Shown piece after piece: positions 7,923-17,335 of a stretch of DNA of 39,483 nt (positions are counted from its first letter, which is position 1; each line of letters begins with the position of its first letter). This stretch comes from Spirochaetaceae bacterium (GTDB taxonomy: Bacteria; Spirochaetota; Spirochaetia; Treponematales; Rectinemataceae): positions 1 through 39,483 of the forward strand of contig JANXYO010000117.1 of the NCBI GenBank assembly GCA_025356015.1, in the 5' to 3' direction. A model generated the notes under the pieces. It saw only the letters and a list, made by a program, of their open reading frames with translations, did no database searches and was not told the DNA's origin. The position numbers and the translations under genes were made by a program.

Positions 7923-10900
7923 TCAGGCCATGACCCTGTTCCTTCCCCCTTGCTTGGCCTGGTACAGGGCGCTTTCGGCGGCCGTGACCAGGACGGCCGA
8001 GGCGAGACCCAGCTCGGGGCGGATCGCGGCGCAGCCCACGCTCACGGTCAGGATGCCCGAATGCGTGTCGCCCAGGGAAATGGCCAGTCCCTCCACAGCG
8101 GCTCGAAGGCGCTCGGCGACCTGGAGGGCTGTCTCGATGTCGGCGTTGGCTATGAACACAAGGAATTTCGCCCCCGCGTACCTCGTTATCGAATCCGTCG
8201 AGCGCTCGAGGGAGGCCGTGAGGCAGGCGGCGATCCGCCTTAGGGCCTCGTCTCCCGCCTGCCTGCCCCGGCTGTCGTTATATGCGGAAAAACTGTCGAC
8301 GTCGACCATGAGGACGGCGACGCTTTCCCCCTCGCTCCTTGCTCTCGCGATATCCCGCTCGAGCCTGTCGTCCAGGCCCCCGCGGTCGAGGGTGGCGGTG
8401 AGATGGTCATAGGCCTCGAAGCGCTCCAGCCTTGAGCCGATCTCGTCGGAGCGTTTGGTGGCCTGGGCCAGGGCGGCCTTCACCGTGGCGAGGCCCGAGC
8501 GGGCCACCCGTGTCGAGAAAAGGGCGGCGGCGAGGGCGATGAGGAAGGCGTACAGGACGAGGGCGAGGGGACTCGTCCAGGGACGGCCTCCCACATGGAC
8601 GGGAAGCCGCAGGCCCTCCTCGTTCCAGAGTCCGTCGTTGTTCGAGGCCTTCACCCTGAAGACATAGCTTCCGGCCGGCAGGTTCGTATAGGAGGCCCAG
8701 TGGCGGTCCCCGGCGGGGATCCATTCATGGTCGAAGCCCTCGAGCCTGTAGGCGTACTGGTTGCGGTCGGGATCCCTGAAATCCAGGGCGGCGTAGCCGA
8801 ACTCGATCGAGTTGTCCTTCCAGCCAAGCTCGAGCTGCCTGAGGCGGGAAGCGGCTACGGCGATGGGCTCGTCCCGGCCGGGCCTCCTGACCGAGGTGAG
8901 GAGGACTGGTGGACGGTGGGTGTTGTACTCGTAGCGTCCTGGATCGAAACGGTAGATGCTGTCCAGGGCGCCAAAGTAAAGGCTGCCCTCGGGATCGCGG
9001 AAGGCCCCGGTGTAGAACTCCCGGTTGCGCAGGTCGTTGTAGACGGTCAGGCTCCGGAAGGTCCCGGTCTTGCGGTCGTAGATGGCGATGCCCGACTGGG
9101 TGGCGATCCAGAGCTCGCCCAGGCCGTCCTCGAGGATGCGGACCACGGTGTTGCTCGGCAGACCCTCCTTCTTCGTGTAGGTCAGGAAGGAGTCGGTCTC
9201 GGGTTCGTAGCGCATGAGGCCGCCCCCCGCCGTCCCGAACCAGAGCACCCCCAGGGAATCCCTGAAGATCGTCCTTATCGAGTCGTTCGAGATCCCCGTG
9301 CGTTTGGCCGGATCGTAGAAGTAGCGCACGAAGCCGCGGCCGGCGAGGCGGTTCAGGCCATTGTTCGTCCCGACCCAGAGCCTGCCGCGCGAGTCGTATT
9401 CCAGGGCGAAGACGAGGTTGTCCGAGAGAGAGGTGGGATCCTTGGGGTCGCTCGGGAAGTGCTCCACCCTCCCCGTCTGGATGTCGAGGCGGTCGAGGCC
9501 GGAACGGAAGGTCCCGACCCAGATCCCGTCCTCCGGGTCCTCGGCCATGGCATAGATGATCTCGGATGAGAGCTCGCCCGTCTTCCCTGGGCCCGGCCTC
9601 CACACGTCGAAATCACCCCTCTCGGGGTCGAAGCGGGCGAGGCCGTCGTTCGTGCCTGCCCATATCCTGCCCCTGCCGTCCTCGTGGATGAAATTGACGA
9701 TATCGTTCGGCAGGGATCGAGGCAGGCCAGGTTGTTTTCGGTAGGTCTTCCAGATTCCGGTCGCGTGGTTCCTCACGGCCAGGCCCCCGTTGTAGACACC
9801 GACCCAGAGCTCTCCGCGGGAATCGAGGTTGATGGCGTAAACCTTGCCCTTGGGAAAGGAGGAGGAGGCCTGGGCCGAGGCCTCGAGGGCCCCGTAGCTC
9901 CTGCGGGCCCTCGAGAGCTTATCGATCCCTCCGCCGTTGGTGCCGAACCAGAGCTCGCCCGAGCGGTCACGGAGGATCGAGTAGACGACGTCGTGGGAGA
10001 GGGATCCGAGACCGCCCGAGGCCCGGTATCCGGTGAATTTCCCCGAGCCGACATCGTACTCGAGGAGGCCTCCACCCCAGGTCCCGACATAGATGATACC
10101 CGGCTCGGCGGTGCTCAGGGTGTAGACCCTCTCGTCAGAAGTCGGATGGTTCTCGAAGAGCCCTGTCTCCGGGTCGAGACGGGAGATTCCGCCATACCAG
10201 GTTCCTATCCAGAGCGAGCCCGCGAGATCCTCGTCGATCGCCATCACAAAGTCCGAGAGGATGCTCGAGGCCTGGCCGGGAATCTTCCTGAAGACGCGGA
10301 AGGACTCTGTGTCGTAGTCGAAGAGGGCGAGGCCCCCGCCCGAGGTCCCGACCCAGAGCCTGCCCCTGCGGTCGATGTGGAGGGCACGTATTGTGTCGGC
10401 GCCGATGCTCCCTGGCTTTTGCGAGGAGAGGTAGCGGCGGAAGCTCCCGGTCTTCTCGTCGAGGCGGTTCAGGCCCCCAAGGGTGCCCACCCAGAGCCTG
10501 CCCCTCGCGTCCCTGACTATGGCGGTGACCACATCGTTTGAGAGGGAATCCTCCCTCCCTGCATCGCGCCTGTAGGTGGTGAAGCCGTTGTCGACCAGAT
10601 CGAGGCGGCTCAGGCCCCCATAGGTGCCGGCCCAGAGGATGTCGTCGTCCATGTAGAGGGTCTGGACCTGGTTGTGGGCGAGGCTGTTGGGGTTGAAGGG
10701 CTCGCTCTCGAAAACCTTGAAGCTGTGCCCGTCATACTGGTCGAGACCCCCTTGAGTCCCGAACCAGAGGAAGCCGTCGCGGTCCTGGGCTATGGAGGAG
10801 ACCGAGGAGTTCGAGAGCCCCTCCCTCGTGCCTAGGACAGAGAAGACCGCGAGGTCGGGGCTCGACTGATCGCAAGCGACGCGCGAAGGCGTAGCTATGA

Positions 10901-10949
10901 GGAGGAACAAAAGCCAGATGCATGCCGGGAATCGGAGCTTGGGCCTCAT
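7923..10949 (-). CDS. Two-component-type beta-propeller/Y_Y_Y sensor with degenerate GGDEF domain
   Basis: About 1008 residues from the ATG at 10949; an in-frame ATG at 10964 is the alternative. A signal peptide (MRPKLRFPACIWLLFLLIAT) leads into some fourteen ligand-sensing propeller blades of the form LWFGTxGGLxRLD, over roughly residues 40-680. A Y_Y_Y domain follows (YAYRLEGFDHEW), then a single membrane span (LALVLYAFLIALAAALF), a short coiled segment and a cytoplasmic GGDEF-type domain. This matches a periplasmic sensor linked to diguanylate cyclase output. The signature reads RYAGAKF instead of RxGGDEF, while the upstream VDVDSFSAYND is kept, so cyclase activity is probably lost. The role may be as a c-di-GMP or partner-binding receptor. 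It is divergent from pepT. Confidence 0.9.
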   Translation of the reverse strand: MRPKLRFPACIWLLFLLIATPSRVACDQSSPDLAVFSVLGTREGLSNSSVSSIAQDRDGFLWFGTQGGLDQYDGHSFKVFESEPFNPNSLAHNQVQTLYMDDDILWAGTYGGLSRLDLVDNGFTTYRRDAGREDSLSNDVVTAIVRDARGRLWVGTLGGLNRLDEKTGSFRRYLSSQKPGSIGADTIRALHIDRRGRLWVGTSGGGLALFDYDTESFRVFRKIPGQASSILSDFVMAIDEDLAGSLWIGTWYGGISRLDPETGLFENHPTSDERVYTLSTAEPGIIYVGTWGGGLLEYDVGSGKFTGYRASGGLGSLSHDVVYSILRDRSGELWFGTNGGGIDKLSRARRSYGALEASAQASSSFPKGKVYAINLDSRGELWVGVYNGGLAVRNHATGIWKTYRKQPGLPRSLPNDIVNFIHEDGRGRIWAGTNDGLARFDPERGDFDVWRPGPGKTGELSSEIIYAMAEDPEDGIWVGTFRSGLDRLDIQTGRVEHFPSDPKDPTSLSDNLVFALEYDSRGRLWVGTNNGLNRLAGRGFVRYFYDPAKRTGISNDSIRTIFRDSLGVLWFGTAGGGLMRYEPETDSFLTYTKKEGLPSNTVVRILEDGLGELWIATQSGIAIYDRKTGTFRSLTVYNDLRNREFYTGAFRDPEGSLYFGALDSIYRFDPGRYEYNTHRPPVLLTSVRRPGRDEPIAVAASRLRQLELGWKDNSIEFGYAALDFRDPDRNQYAYRLEGFDHEWIPAGDRHWASYTNLPAGSYVFRVKASNNDGLWNEEGLRLPVHVGGRPWTSPLALVLYAFLIALAAALFSTRVARSGLATVKAALAQATKRSDEIGSRLERFEAYDHLTATLDRGGLDDRLERDIARARSEGESVAVLMVDVDSFSAYNDSRGRQAGDEALRRIAACLTASLERSTDSITRYAGAKFLVFIANADIETALQVAERLRAAVEGLAISLGDTHSGILTVSVGCAAIRPELGLASAVLVTAAESALYQAKQGGRNRVMA

Positions 10950-10985
10950 GATGGTGAGGGACATACTATGGCGGGCGCGTATCAG

Positions 10986-11014
10986 TTGCATAGCTACGGA
11001 ACGCCATGCATAAT
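10986..11014 (+). promoter_or_regulatory. Promoter of pepT, apparently leaderless
   Basis: TTGCAT (10986-10991) and CATAAT (11009-11014) have an exact 17-base spacer. The predicted transcription start lies 2-4 bases before the ATG at 11024. This argues against the more upstream ATG at 11006, which overlaps the -10 box. Confidence 0.55.
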
Positions 11015-11023
11015 CTCGGCACC

Positions 11024-12298
11024 ATGGAAATCCACAACCAGCTTCTATCAAGGCCCTACACTCCAAGCCTCGTCGAGAGGTTCATACGCTACGCGAAGAT
11101 GGCGACCACAAGCGATCGCCACATCGAGGCCATACCCTCGACCCCCGTCCAGTGGGAGCTCTCCCGCCTCCTCGCCGACGAGCTCAAGGCCCTTGGCGTC
11201 ACAGACCTAAGCCTCGACGAGCACTGCTACCTCATCGCCCGCATCCCCGCCTCGCCCGGCCGCGAGGCCGTCCCCTCGATCGGCCTCATGGCCCACGTGG
11301 ACACGGCGAGCGACGTGAGCGGGACCAACGTGAAGCCACGCCTCCTTGAGGCCTATGACGGCAAGACGATCAGGCTCGACGAGGCCGGCACCTGGCTCCT
11401 CGACCCGGCAGAGAATCCCGACCTCTCCGAGCATCTGGGCGACAGCCTCATCGTGACCGACGGGACCACCCTCCTCGGCGCAGACGACAAGGCCGGCGTC
11501 GCCGAGATCATGACCACCGTGGACCTCCTCCTCAAGCACCCCGAGATCCAGCACGGCCCCCTCGAGATAATCTTCACGCCCGACGAGGAGACCGGGAAGG
11601 GCATGAACCTCTTCCCCCTCAAGAGCCTGCGCTCGGTGGCCTGCTACACCGTCGACGGGGGCAAGGCCGGAGAGGTCGAGGCCGAGTGTTTCACCGCCTA
11701 CGCGGCCCACCTCGAGTTCAAGGGCAGGTCGATCCACATAGGGGCGGCCCGTGGCAAGCTCGCCAACGCCGTGGCCATGGCCGGTTCCTTCATCGGCATG
11801 CTCCCCCGCAGCGAGAGCCCCGAGGCTACCGATGGCTGGTACGGCTACTACTGCCCCCTGGAAGTCTCCGGCGGGATCGAGAAGGCCAGCCTCGACGTCT
11901 TCCTGCGCGACTTCAAGCGCGAGGGCATGGACAGAAGGATCGAGACCATCCACGCGATCGCGAAGGCCGTCGAAGCCCAGTTCCCCCTGGGCTCGGTCGA
12001 GGTGACGATCAACAAGCAGTACATCAACATGAGGGAAAAGCTCGACGAGAGGCCCGAGGTCCTTTCTCGCGTGATGGAGGCGGCGACCAGGGCCGGCGCC
12101 GAGCCCTTCATAAAGCCCATAAGGGGCGGCACCGACGGAGCCCGCCTCACCGAGATGGGCATCCCGACGCCGAACATCTTCACCGGGGGCTACAACTACC
12201 ACAGCCGCTACGAATGGGCCTCGGTCTCCGACATGGCCCTCGCCGTCGAGACCCTGGTCGAGCTCGTGAAGCTCTGGAACGAGGAGCCGCGGAAGTAG
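11024..12298 (+). CDS. pepT: Peptidase T (tripeptide aminopeptidase, M20B)
   Basis: A 424-residue metallopeptidase that removes the N-terminal residue of tripeptides in the cytoplasm. M20 zinc-site motifs are present in order: LMAHVDTA, TLLGADDKAGVAEI, FTPDEETGKG, YTVDGG, then IRGGTDGARL and NIFTGGYNYHSRYEW near the C-terminus. Length and motif spacing are typical of PepT. The start at 11024 is chosen because a promoter -10 box covers the next upstream ATG. It fits an organism living on peptides and amino acids. The stop codon is followed within a few bases by a 21-bp tandem repeat array. Confidence 0.93.
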   Translation: MEIHNQLLSRPYTPSLVERFIRYAKMATTSDRHIEAIPSTPVQWELSRLLADELKALGVTDLSLDEHCYLIARIPASPGREAVPSIGLMAHVDTASDVSGTNVKPRLLEAYDGKTIRLDEAGTWLLDPAENPDLSEHLGDSLIVTDGTTLLGADDKAGVAEIMTTVDLLLKHPEIQHGPLEIIFTPDEETGKGMNLFPLKSLRSVACYTVDGGKAGEVEAECFTAYAAHLEFKGRSIHIGAARGKLANAVAMAGSFIGMLPRSESPEATDGWYGYYCPLEVSGGIEKASLDVFLRDFKREGMDRRIETIHAIAKAVEAQFPLGSVEVTINKQYINMREKLDERPEVLSRVMEAATRAGAEPFIKPIRGGTDGARLTEMGIPTPNIFTGGYNYHSRYEWASVSDMALAVETLVELVKLWNEEPRK

Positions 12299-12305
12299 GA
12301 TCCCT

Positions 12306-12557
12306 GCCGCGCGGCGCACAGCCTTTGCCGCGCGGTGCACAGCCTTTGCCGCGCGGTGCACTGCCATTGCCGCGCCCTGCACTGTCATTTCCGCGCCCTG
12401 CACTGCCATTTCCGCGCCCTGCACCGCCATTTCCGCACGGTGCACCGCCATTTCCGCGCGGTGCAATGCCATTGCGGCGCGATACAATGCCTCCGCGGCG
12501 CGCTGCACTGACATTGCGGCGCGGTGCGGGGCCTCCGCGGCGCGCTGCGCTGGCGTT
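12306..12557. repeat. 21-bp minisatellite, 12 units
   Basis: Twelve consecutive diverged 21-base units of the type GCCGCGCGGTGCACAGCCTTT start 7 bases after the pepT stop. Because the period is divisible by three, no stop occurs in one frame on each strand. The plus strand reads as a Pro-Arg-rich heptapeptide repeat and the minus strand as AVHRAAK/AVQGAEM-type heptads. No start signal supports translation on either strand. Bases 12558-12701 after the array show nothing recognisable. Confidence 0.85.
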
Positions 12558-12701
12558 GCCGCGTGTCTTTGGGACCTTTGGCGCGTTGGAGCTCAGGTAT
12601 CAGGCGGCGGGGGCCGTCCTCGTCGTGGCTGCAGGTCTGGTTGAGGTCGTCTCGAAGGCCGGCATCGCGATGGACCAGGGCCCCTCGATCGAGGCTAGGT
12701 C

Positions 12702-14555
12702 CTAGACGAGCCTGAAGCGCGAGGCCTCGGCACGCACAGCGGAGATGTACTCCTTGTTCCTGAGGCCGAGGCCGGCTATGTCGCCAAGGGCCTTGTTGAT
12801 CCCGATCGTACCCTCGGTGATCCTGTGCATGCCCTCCTTTATCTCATCGGTCTCTGCCAGGAGCTTCTCGGCCTCGGCGCTGATGGCCCCGCTTGAGCGG
12901 GTCATCTCGACCGAGCCCTCGCGAACCTCGGAGGTGATGGAGTTGATGTCGGACAATGCCTCGAGGATCTGCCTGCTGCCTTCGTCCTGTTCGGCCATCG
13001 AGTTCTTGAGCTCGCTCTCCAGCCTCTCGATGCGGTGGATCAGACCGAGGGTCTCGTCAAAGGAGCTCTCCACCTCGCTCGCGCCAAGGACGACGGTCGC
13101 GATGCTCTGGGTGATCAGGAGGATGCTCCTCTCGACCTCGGTGGACTGGTCGGCAGCCATCTCGGAGAGTTTGCGGATCTCGTCGGCTACCACCGAGAAG
13201 CCCCTGCCCGCCTCACCCGCGTGGGCGGCCTCGATGGCAGCGTTCATCGCGAGGAGGTTGGTCTGGGATGCGATGGAGGAGATGACGGAGTTGGCCTCCA
13301 TGAGGCCGGCCGACATCCCCTCGATGCCCCTGATCTGCTCGTTGACCTGGGCGAGCTTGCCCTTGCCGCTGTCCGCGGCGGCCACAAGGACGAGGAACTC
13401 CTCCCCCATCGAGGCGACGCTTTTTGACATGGCCCTGAGATTGGCCACCATCTCCTGGATGGCCGAGGAGGATTCGGTCACGCTGGCCGCCTGATCCTCG
13501 ATGCGGCCGTCGAGGCTCACGAGGCTCGAGCGGATCTGGCCGATGGCGGCCGAAGTCTCGGTGACTCCCGCCGCCTGGGCCAGGACCCGCCGGCGCATGC
13601 CCTCGATGTTGGTGGTGATCCGCTCCACTGTGGCTGCCGTGCCCCCGAGCTCGGCCGCCAGCTCGTCCCCCGTCTGCGAGAGATGGAGGGTCGCCGAGCC
13701 GACCGAGGCCATGATGGAGGCGAGCTTTCCGGCGAAGTCGTTGAAGGCCAGTGAGGCCTCCCCCGACTCGTCGCGGGAGAGGACGGAGAGCCTCCGGGTG
13801 AGGTCGCCGTCGCCCGAGGCTATCTCCCTGAGGTTGGCGCTCATCGCCTTGAGGGGCTTCGCGATCCTGCGCGCCACGGCAAGGGAGATGAGGAGGGAGA
13901 GGGCGAGGACGGCGAGGCAGATGCCCGAGACCAGGATCACCCGGCCCCGGTAGATGGCCGAGAGCTCGGCCCGCTTCGCGCCGACGATGGCATCGATGTC
14001 GTCGATGTAGGCCCCCGTCCCGACCACCCAGCCGAAGGGCTCGAAGGCGAGGGAATAGCTCCGCTTGGGGTAGGCAGCCTCGTTGGCCTTCTTCGGGAAC
14101 CAGTAGTCGCTGTAGCCCCCGCCCGAGCGGCCCGCCGACACGATCGCCTTGATGAACTCGAAGCCCTTCACGTCCTTCGCGTCCATCCGGTTCGTGCCCT
14201 CGGTCTGCCGTCCGAGGAGGACCACGTTGGTTCCATCGTAGGTGTCGGCCCAGAAATAGCCGTCCTTCCCGTAGCTCAGGGTCCGCAGGAGATCGGCGGC
14301 AAGCTTTCTGCCGGCTTCGGGCCGGAGCTCCCCCTTCGCGACCCTCGCCTCGATGCCGGCGAGAAGGCTCACCGCGATCTCGACCTCGCTCTTCATGAGG
14401 CGGTCGAAGCTCGCCCTGAGCTCCTTGTCATAGGAGTCTATCGATGCCCTGCCGTCGGCCCGGATCATCGCGATGGTTACCGACTCTATCGTCGCGCCAA
14501 GCATGACGACTATGAACGCGGCTAGAGTGACGATCTTGGTCACTATGCTTTTCAT
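12702..14555 (-). CDS. Methyl-accepting chemotaxis protein with sCache domain
   Basis: A 617-residue chemoreceptor. The start ATG at 14555 has GAGGT just upstream. A first membrane span (about 6-26) leads into a periplasmic single-Cache domain with the signature [20 protein letters not shown] and later [16 protein letters not shown] second span (about 205-225) and a HAMP domain ([21 protein letters not shown]) follow. The C-terminal signalling domain carries the invariant hairpin tip, with [20 protein letters not shown] then [15 protein letters not shown]. sCache_2 receptors often bind small organic acids or amino acids, but the ligand is not readable here. No CheB/CheR pentapeptide is evident at the C-terminus. 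Confidence 0.95.
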   Translation of the reverse strand: MKSIVTKIVTLAAFIVVMLGATIESVTIAMIRADGRASIDSYDKELRASFDRLMKSEVEIAVSLLAGIEARVAKGELRPEAGRKLAADLLRTLSYGKDGYFWADTYDGTNVVLLGRQTEGTNRMDAKDVKGFEFIKAIVSAGRSGGGYSDYWFPKKANEAAYPKRSYSLAFEPFGWVVGTGAYIDDIDAIVGAKRAELSAIYRGRVILVSGICLAVLALSLLISLAVARRIAKPLKAMSANLREIASGDGDLTRRLSVLSRDESGEASLAFNDFAGKLASIMASVGSATLHLSQTGDELAAELGGTAATVERITTNIEGMRRRVLAQAAGVTETSAAIGQIRSSLVSLDGRIEDQAASVTESSSAIQEMVANLRAMSKSVASMGEEFLVLVAAADSGKGKLAQVNEQIRGIEGMSAGLMEANSVISSIASQTNLLAMNAAIEAAHAGEAGRGFSVVADEIRKLSEMAADQSTEVERSILLITQSIATVVLGASEVESSFDETLGLIHRIERLESELKNSMAEQDEGSRQILEALSDINSITSEVREGSVEMTRSSGAISAEAEKLLAETDEIKEGMHRITEGTIGINKALGDIAGLGLRNKEYISAVRAEASRFRLV

Positions 14556-14860
14556 GGCTACCTCGTGAGTTGGTATGTGGAAGGCTATTTTGTGCGGGCG
14601 ATCGTCTGCTTGTTGCGGGTGTGCCGGCCCTCGCGCTCGGGCCGGCTGGGGAATTGATCCTGTCGGGAGGCTTTGAGCCCTGGCCCAGCTGTTCCGCATG
14701 GCATCCTACAGGAAATACCAAAGAAGGACTACCGGTAGACCCTCCAGGCTGAGAGCCCGGGCCTTCACGGCCCTCCTCCAGAATTTCCAGGCCTCCTCGG
14801 TTCCATCAAACTCAGTTCAAGCCTAGGCCGCGACCGCAAGCCGATAGAGCCGCGGCCACA
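14556..14860. other. Intergenic region with a possible gene remnant
   Basis: About 300 bases lie between the chemoreceptor start and a terminator. On the minus strand, about 33 codons ending at 14706 read plausibly as a protein C-terminus (TEEAWKFWRRAVKARALSLE, then GLPVVLLWYFL) but are bounded upstream by a stop near 14820 and have no start codon. It may be the tail of a lost gene. I see no confident promoter for the chemoreceptor. Confidence 0.3.
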
Positions 14861-14893
14861 CAAAAAGAAAGCGCCCCGCTTGCGGCGGGGCGC
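14861..14893 (-). terminator. Rho-independent terminator of the lipoprotein gene
   Basis: A GC-rich hairpin at 14871-14893 (GCGCCCCGC / GCGGGGCGC) is followed on the minus strand by a T-rich tract (TTTCTTTTTG), 30-60 bases past the lipoprotein stop. Confidence 0.85.
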
Positions 14894-14923
14894 TGCTTTT
14901 GGAGGAAGCTTCTCTAGTCGGGC

Positions 14924-15499
14924 CTATTTCTTCTTCTTCGATGCCTGGACAGCGTCGGCGAGGCGCTTCTGGATGTCGGCGACCTTGGCCTTCACGGTGA
15001 GGGCGCTGTCGCGGGCGTCGAGGAAGCTGCCGGAATCGAGCTTCTTCCTGGCCTCGGCGCCGTCGGCCCTGGCCTTGGCGAGGTCGGCAGAAAGGGCCTT
15101 TAAGTCGATCTTGAGCCCGCCCAGCCTCTTCGCCGAGGCGATCGCGGCGGCGGCATCGTCGTAGGAGGACTTCAGGCTGGCAATGAGGCTCTCGGCCTCG
15201 GCCTTGACCCTGAGCTTGGCGGCCCCCGCCTCGCTGATCGCGCGCTGGGCGCTGTTCGAGGCCTCGAGGGCGAAGGTCTTCGCCGAGTCGTAGCGCTTGG
15301 CGGCCAGTTCCTCGTCCATGCGCGCCAGGGAGGCCTTCGCGCTGCGAAGCAGATCGGCCTCGTAGACGACTGCGTCGGCGTCGCTTCCGGCCTTGGCCAC
15401 TGCAGCCCTGGCGGCATCGACCTCTGCCTTGGGGGGCTTCGCGCAGGAAGCGAGGACCATGATCAGGACAAGGGCGATTGCCCACTTTGCGTACTTCAT
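14924..15499 (-). CDS. Small Ala/Lys-rich coiled-coil lipoprotein
   Basis: A 191-residue protein beginning MKYAKWAIALVLIMVLASC. The LASC lipobox predicts lipidation at Cys19. The rest is almost entirely Ala/Lys/Glu/Asp-rich helix with long heptad-like stretches and a Lys-rich end, resembling DUF4398-type spirochaete and proteobacterial envelope lipoproteins. The start at 15499 is preferred over an in-frame ATG at 15526 because the latter would coincide with the predicted transcription start. It has its own promoter and terminator, so it is monocistronic. Its function is unknown; a role as a periplasmic spacer or cell-wall contact is only a guess. Confidence 0.75.
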   Translation of the reverse strand: MKYAKWAIALVLIMVLASCAKPPKAEVDAARAAVAKAGSDADAVVYEADLLRSAKASLARMDEELAAKRYDSAKTFALEASNSAQRAISEAGAAKLRVKAEAESLIASLKSSYDDAAAAIASAKRLGGLKIDLKALSADLAKARADGAEARKKLDSGSFLDARDSALTVKAKVADIQKRLADAVQASKKKK

Positions 15500-15530
15500 G
15501 CCAGAATTTCGGGTGTTTGCGTTCATAGCA

Positions 15531-15559
15531 TAAATATCGACCGAAAGAATCTTTGTGAA
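15531..15559 (-). promoter_or_regulatory. Promoter of the lipoprotein gene
   Basis: On the minus strand TTCACA (15554-15559) and TATTTA (15531-15536) are 17 bases apart, within the divergent gap between the lipoprotein and the CHASE2-like gene. Confidence 0.45.
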
Positions 15560-15586
15560 AAGCCCCCCATCGTGTAATCTTGACGA

Positions 15587-17335
15587 ATGACGAGTACGCG
15601 CGCCACTCTCGTGTTCCTCTCGGCCCTGGCGGCGGGGGCCCTTTTCGCGATTGCCGGAAGCTCAGGAAGCCTCAAGGACTCGGCCGAGCGCCTCGAGATG
15701 GGCTTCGCGTCCCTGCGCCCCGTGGAGCGCGCGGCCAATGTCCTCCTCCTCGACCCGGGCGCCAAGGCCTCGTCCCTGAACGACGCCAGCCTCTCGGCCG
15801 CCTTCCTCAGGATGGCGGAGTTCGAGGCCCGCGCGGCCATCCTCGATATGCCTTCGGACTGGGCAGCCGCGAACAGACCACACGCGGCCATTTCCCGGAA
15901 GGCCCTCGGCTCGGCCTTCGACCTCGAGTTCTCCCGGATGGACTCGAACATAAGCGAGCTCTTCTCTGCCCTGAAGCGGGGCTCGATCAGGGCCGACGAG
16001 GCCCCGGGCTATGTGTCGAAGCTCCTCGAGCTCATCGACGCGGCCAAGGGGAGGCTCCTTGACGAGGCGACGAGCCGGGACGAGGAATCCGAGGCGGCCC
16101 TCGGCCAGAGCCTCAGGTTCTTTGGCGGGGTCTTCCTGCCCTTCGACCTGGGGCCAAAGACGGGAGGATCAAGACAGCTGGGCATCGAGCGCTTCGCCCT
16201 GCGTGGCCTGGCCATGATGCGCAAGCGCCCTGCGGCCTCCCTGGTCCCTGTGGCTGCCGGCCTCCCCCCCTTCGCTGGGGCGGCCGGGGTCGGCTTCGTC
16301 TCCCCTTCGGGCCTCAAGCCAGGCTCGAGGGCCCGCGTCAAGCTCCTTGTCGAGGGTCCGAACGGGTACTACGGCCAGATTGCCTTTTCCGCCCTCCTCG
16401 AACTCCTGGGGAATCCCGCGATAGCCCTTGATGACGGGAGCATGACCTTGAGGAACGCGAGGCTTCCGGGCTCGGCCGCGGCCGACATCATCGTCCCCCT
16501 GGACGAGGAAGGCCGCCTCCTGGTCGACCTGCCGGCTTCGGGAGCGGCCTCGAACTTCAGGCGACTGCCCTGGTCGGACTTCGACCTTCACGCTGGCCTC
16601 GAGGCCGGGCTCGTCGCCGCCCTGCGCGGCATGGAGGGCTCGGGGTACCTGGCAGGACGCGGCGAGTACTCCACGATGGTCGACCTCTACGACTATGCCG
16701 CTGGTCTCCAGGCCGAGCTCCTGTCGACGGGCAGGGCCGACCGACTCGAGGAGTGGAGGAAGTCGCGCGAGCGTTTCTTTGCCCTCGCCGATTCCTTCCT
16801 GCGCAGCCCGGCCGAGGACGAACTGGCCGCCCCCATCCTGCGCGAGCTTTCAAGCCCGGGCCTCGGCGGGGGCGAGACGGTCGCCCTCGGCGCGCTCAGG
16901 AAGAGCTTCGCCGCGGCGCGGGAGCTCGATGCCGACCTAGGCGATCTGCGCTCCAGGATGAGGGCCGCCTTGAGGGATTCCCTGTGCGTCGTATCGCCGA
17001 TCGAGGCCTCGCTCCTCGCCTCGGCAACGATCATCGATTCCATCGTGTCGCGGAGCTTCAGCCAGGAAGTCCCCGCCCCGGTGGTCATGGCCTCGAGCCT
17101 GCTCTGCGCCCTCGCCGTGGCCTTCGCCGCCCTCGGGCGCAGGGCGGTCGCCCCCCTCGTGGTCGCCGCCTCGACGATCATCCTGGCAGTGGGGGCATCG
17201 GCGCTCCTGGCCCTCTTTGGCGGCTGGTACTTAAACCCCATAGCCTCGGGTGGAGGCGCCCTCGGCGCCCTGGTCGCGGCTATGGCTCTCCGACCCCGGT
17301 CCCGAGCCTCAGGATCAGATCCCGCAGAAGCCTGA
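15587..17335 (+). CDS. CHASE2-like membrane sensor protein without output domain
   Basis: A 582-residue protein. One N-terminal membrane segment (about 6-22) is followed by a long extracytoplasmic region. Residues about 225-340 resemble a CHASE2 domain, with IPLDEEGRLL-like text (VPLDEEGRLLVDL) followed by FRRLPWSDF. Three membrane segments close the protein (from about residue 485), as in CHASE2 proteins. CHASE2 normally senses extracellular signals for an attached cyclase, kinase or GGDEF domain, yet here the protein ends about 15 residues after the last span. The call rests on a weak motif match and topology. Its 3' end overlaps the convergent peptidase-like gene by 56 bases. Confidence 0.5.
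   Translation: MTSTRATLVFLSALAAGALFAIAGSSGSLKDSAERLEMGFASLRPVERAANVLLLDPGAKASSLNDASLSAAFLRMAEFEARAAILDMPSDWAAANRPHAAISRKALGSAFDLEFSRMDSNISELFSALKRGSIRADEAPGYVSKLLELIDAAKGRLLDEATSRDEESEAALGQSLRFFGGVFLPFDLGPKTGGSRQLGIERFALRGLAMMRKRPAASLVPVAAGLPPFAGAAGVGFVSPSGLKPGSRARVKLLVEGPNGYYGQIAFSALLELLGNPAIALDDGSMTLRNARLPGSAAADIIVPLDEEGRLLVDLPASGAASNFRRLPWSDFDLHAGLEAGLVAALRGMEGSGYLAGRGEYSTMVDLYDYAAGLQAELLSTGRADRLEEWRKSRERFFALADSFLRSPAEDELAAPILRELSSPGLGGGETVALGALRKSFAAARELDADLGDLRSRMRAALRDSLCVVSPIEASLLASATIIDSIVSRSFSQEVPAPVVMASSLLCALAVAFAALGRRAVAPLVVAASTIILAVGASALLALFGGWYLNPIASGGGALGALVAAMALRPRSRASGSDPAEA

Noticed and set aside
5708-8243. Long plus-strand open frames over the nucleotidyltransferase and DUF2156 genes
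   Set aside because: The minus-strand products show family motifs and these frames do not.
11207-12514. Minus-strand frame starting in the minisatellite and crossing pepT
   Set aside because: It is antisense to a clear PepT. Only the heptad part is repeat-derived and there is no ribosome-binding site.
14590-14720. Possible c-di-GMP (GEMM) riboswitch upstream of the chemoreceptor
   Set aside because: A short CTCAAAGCCTCC stretch recalls part of the GEMM core, but the paired helices and second conserved loop are missing.
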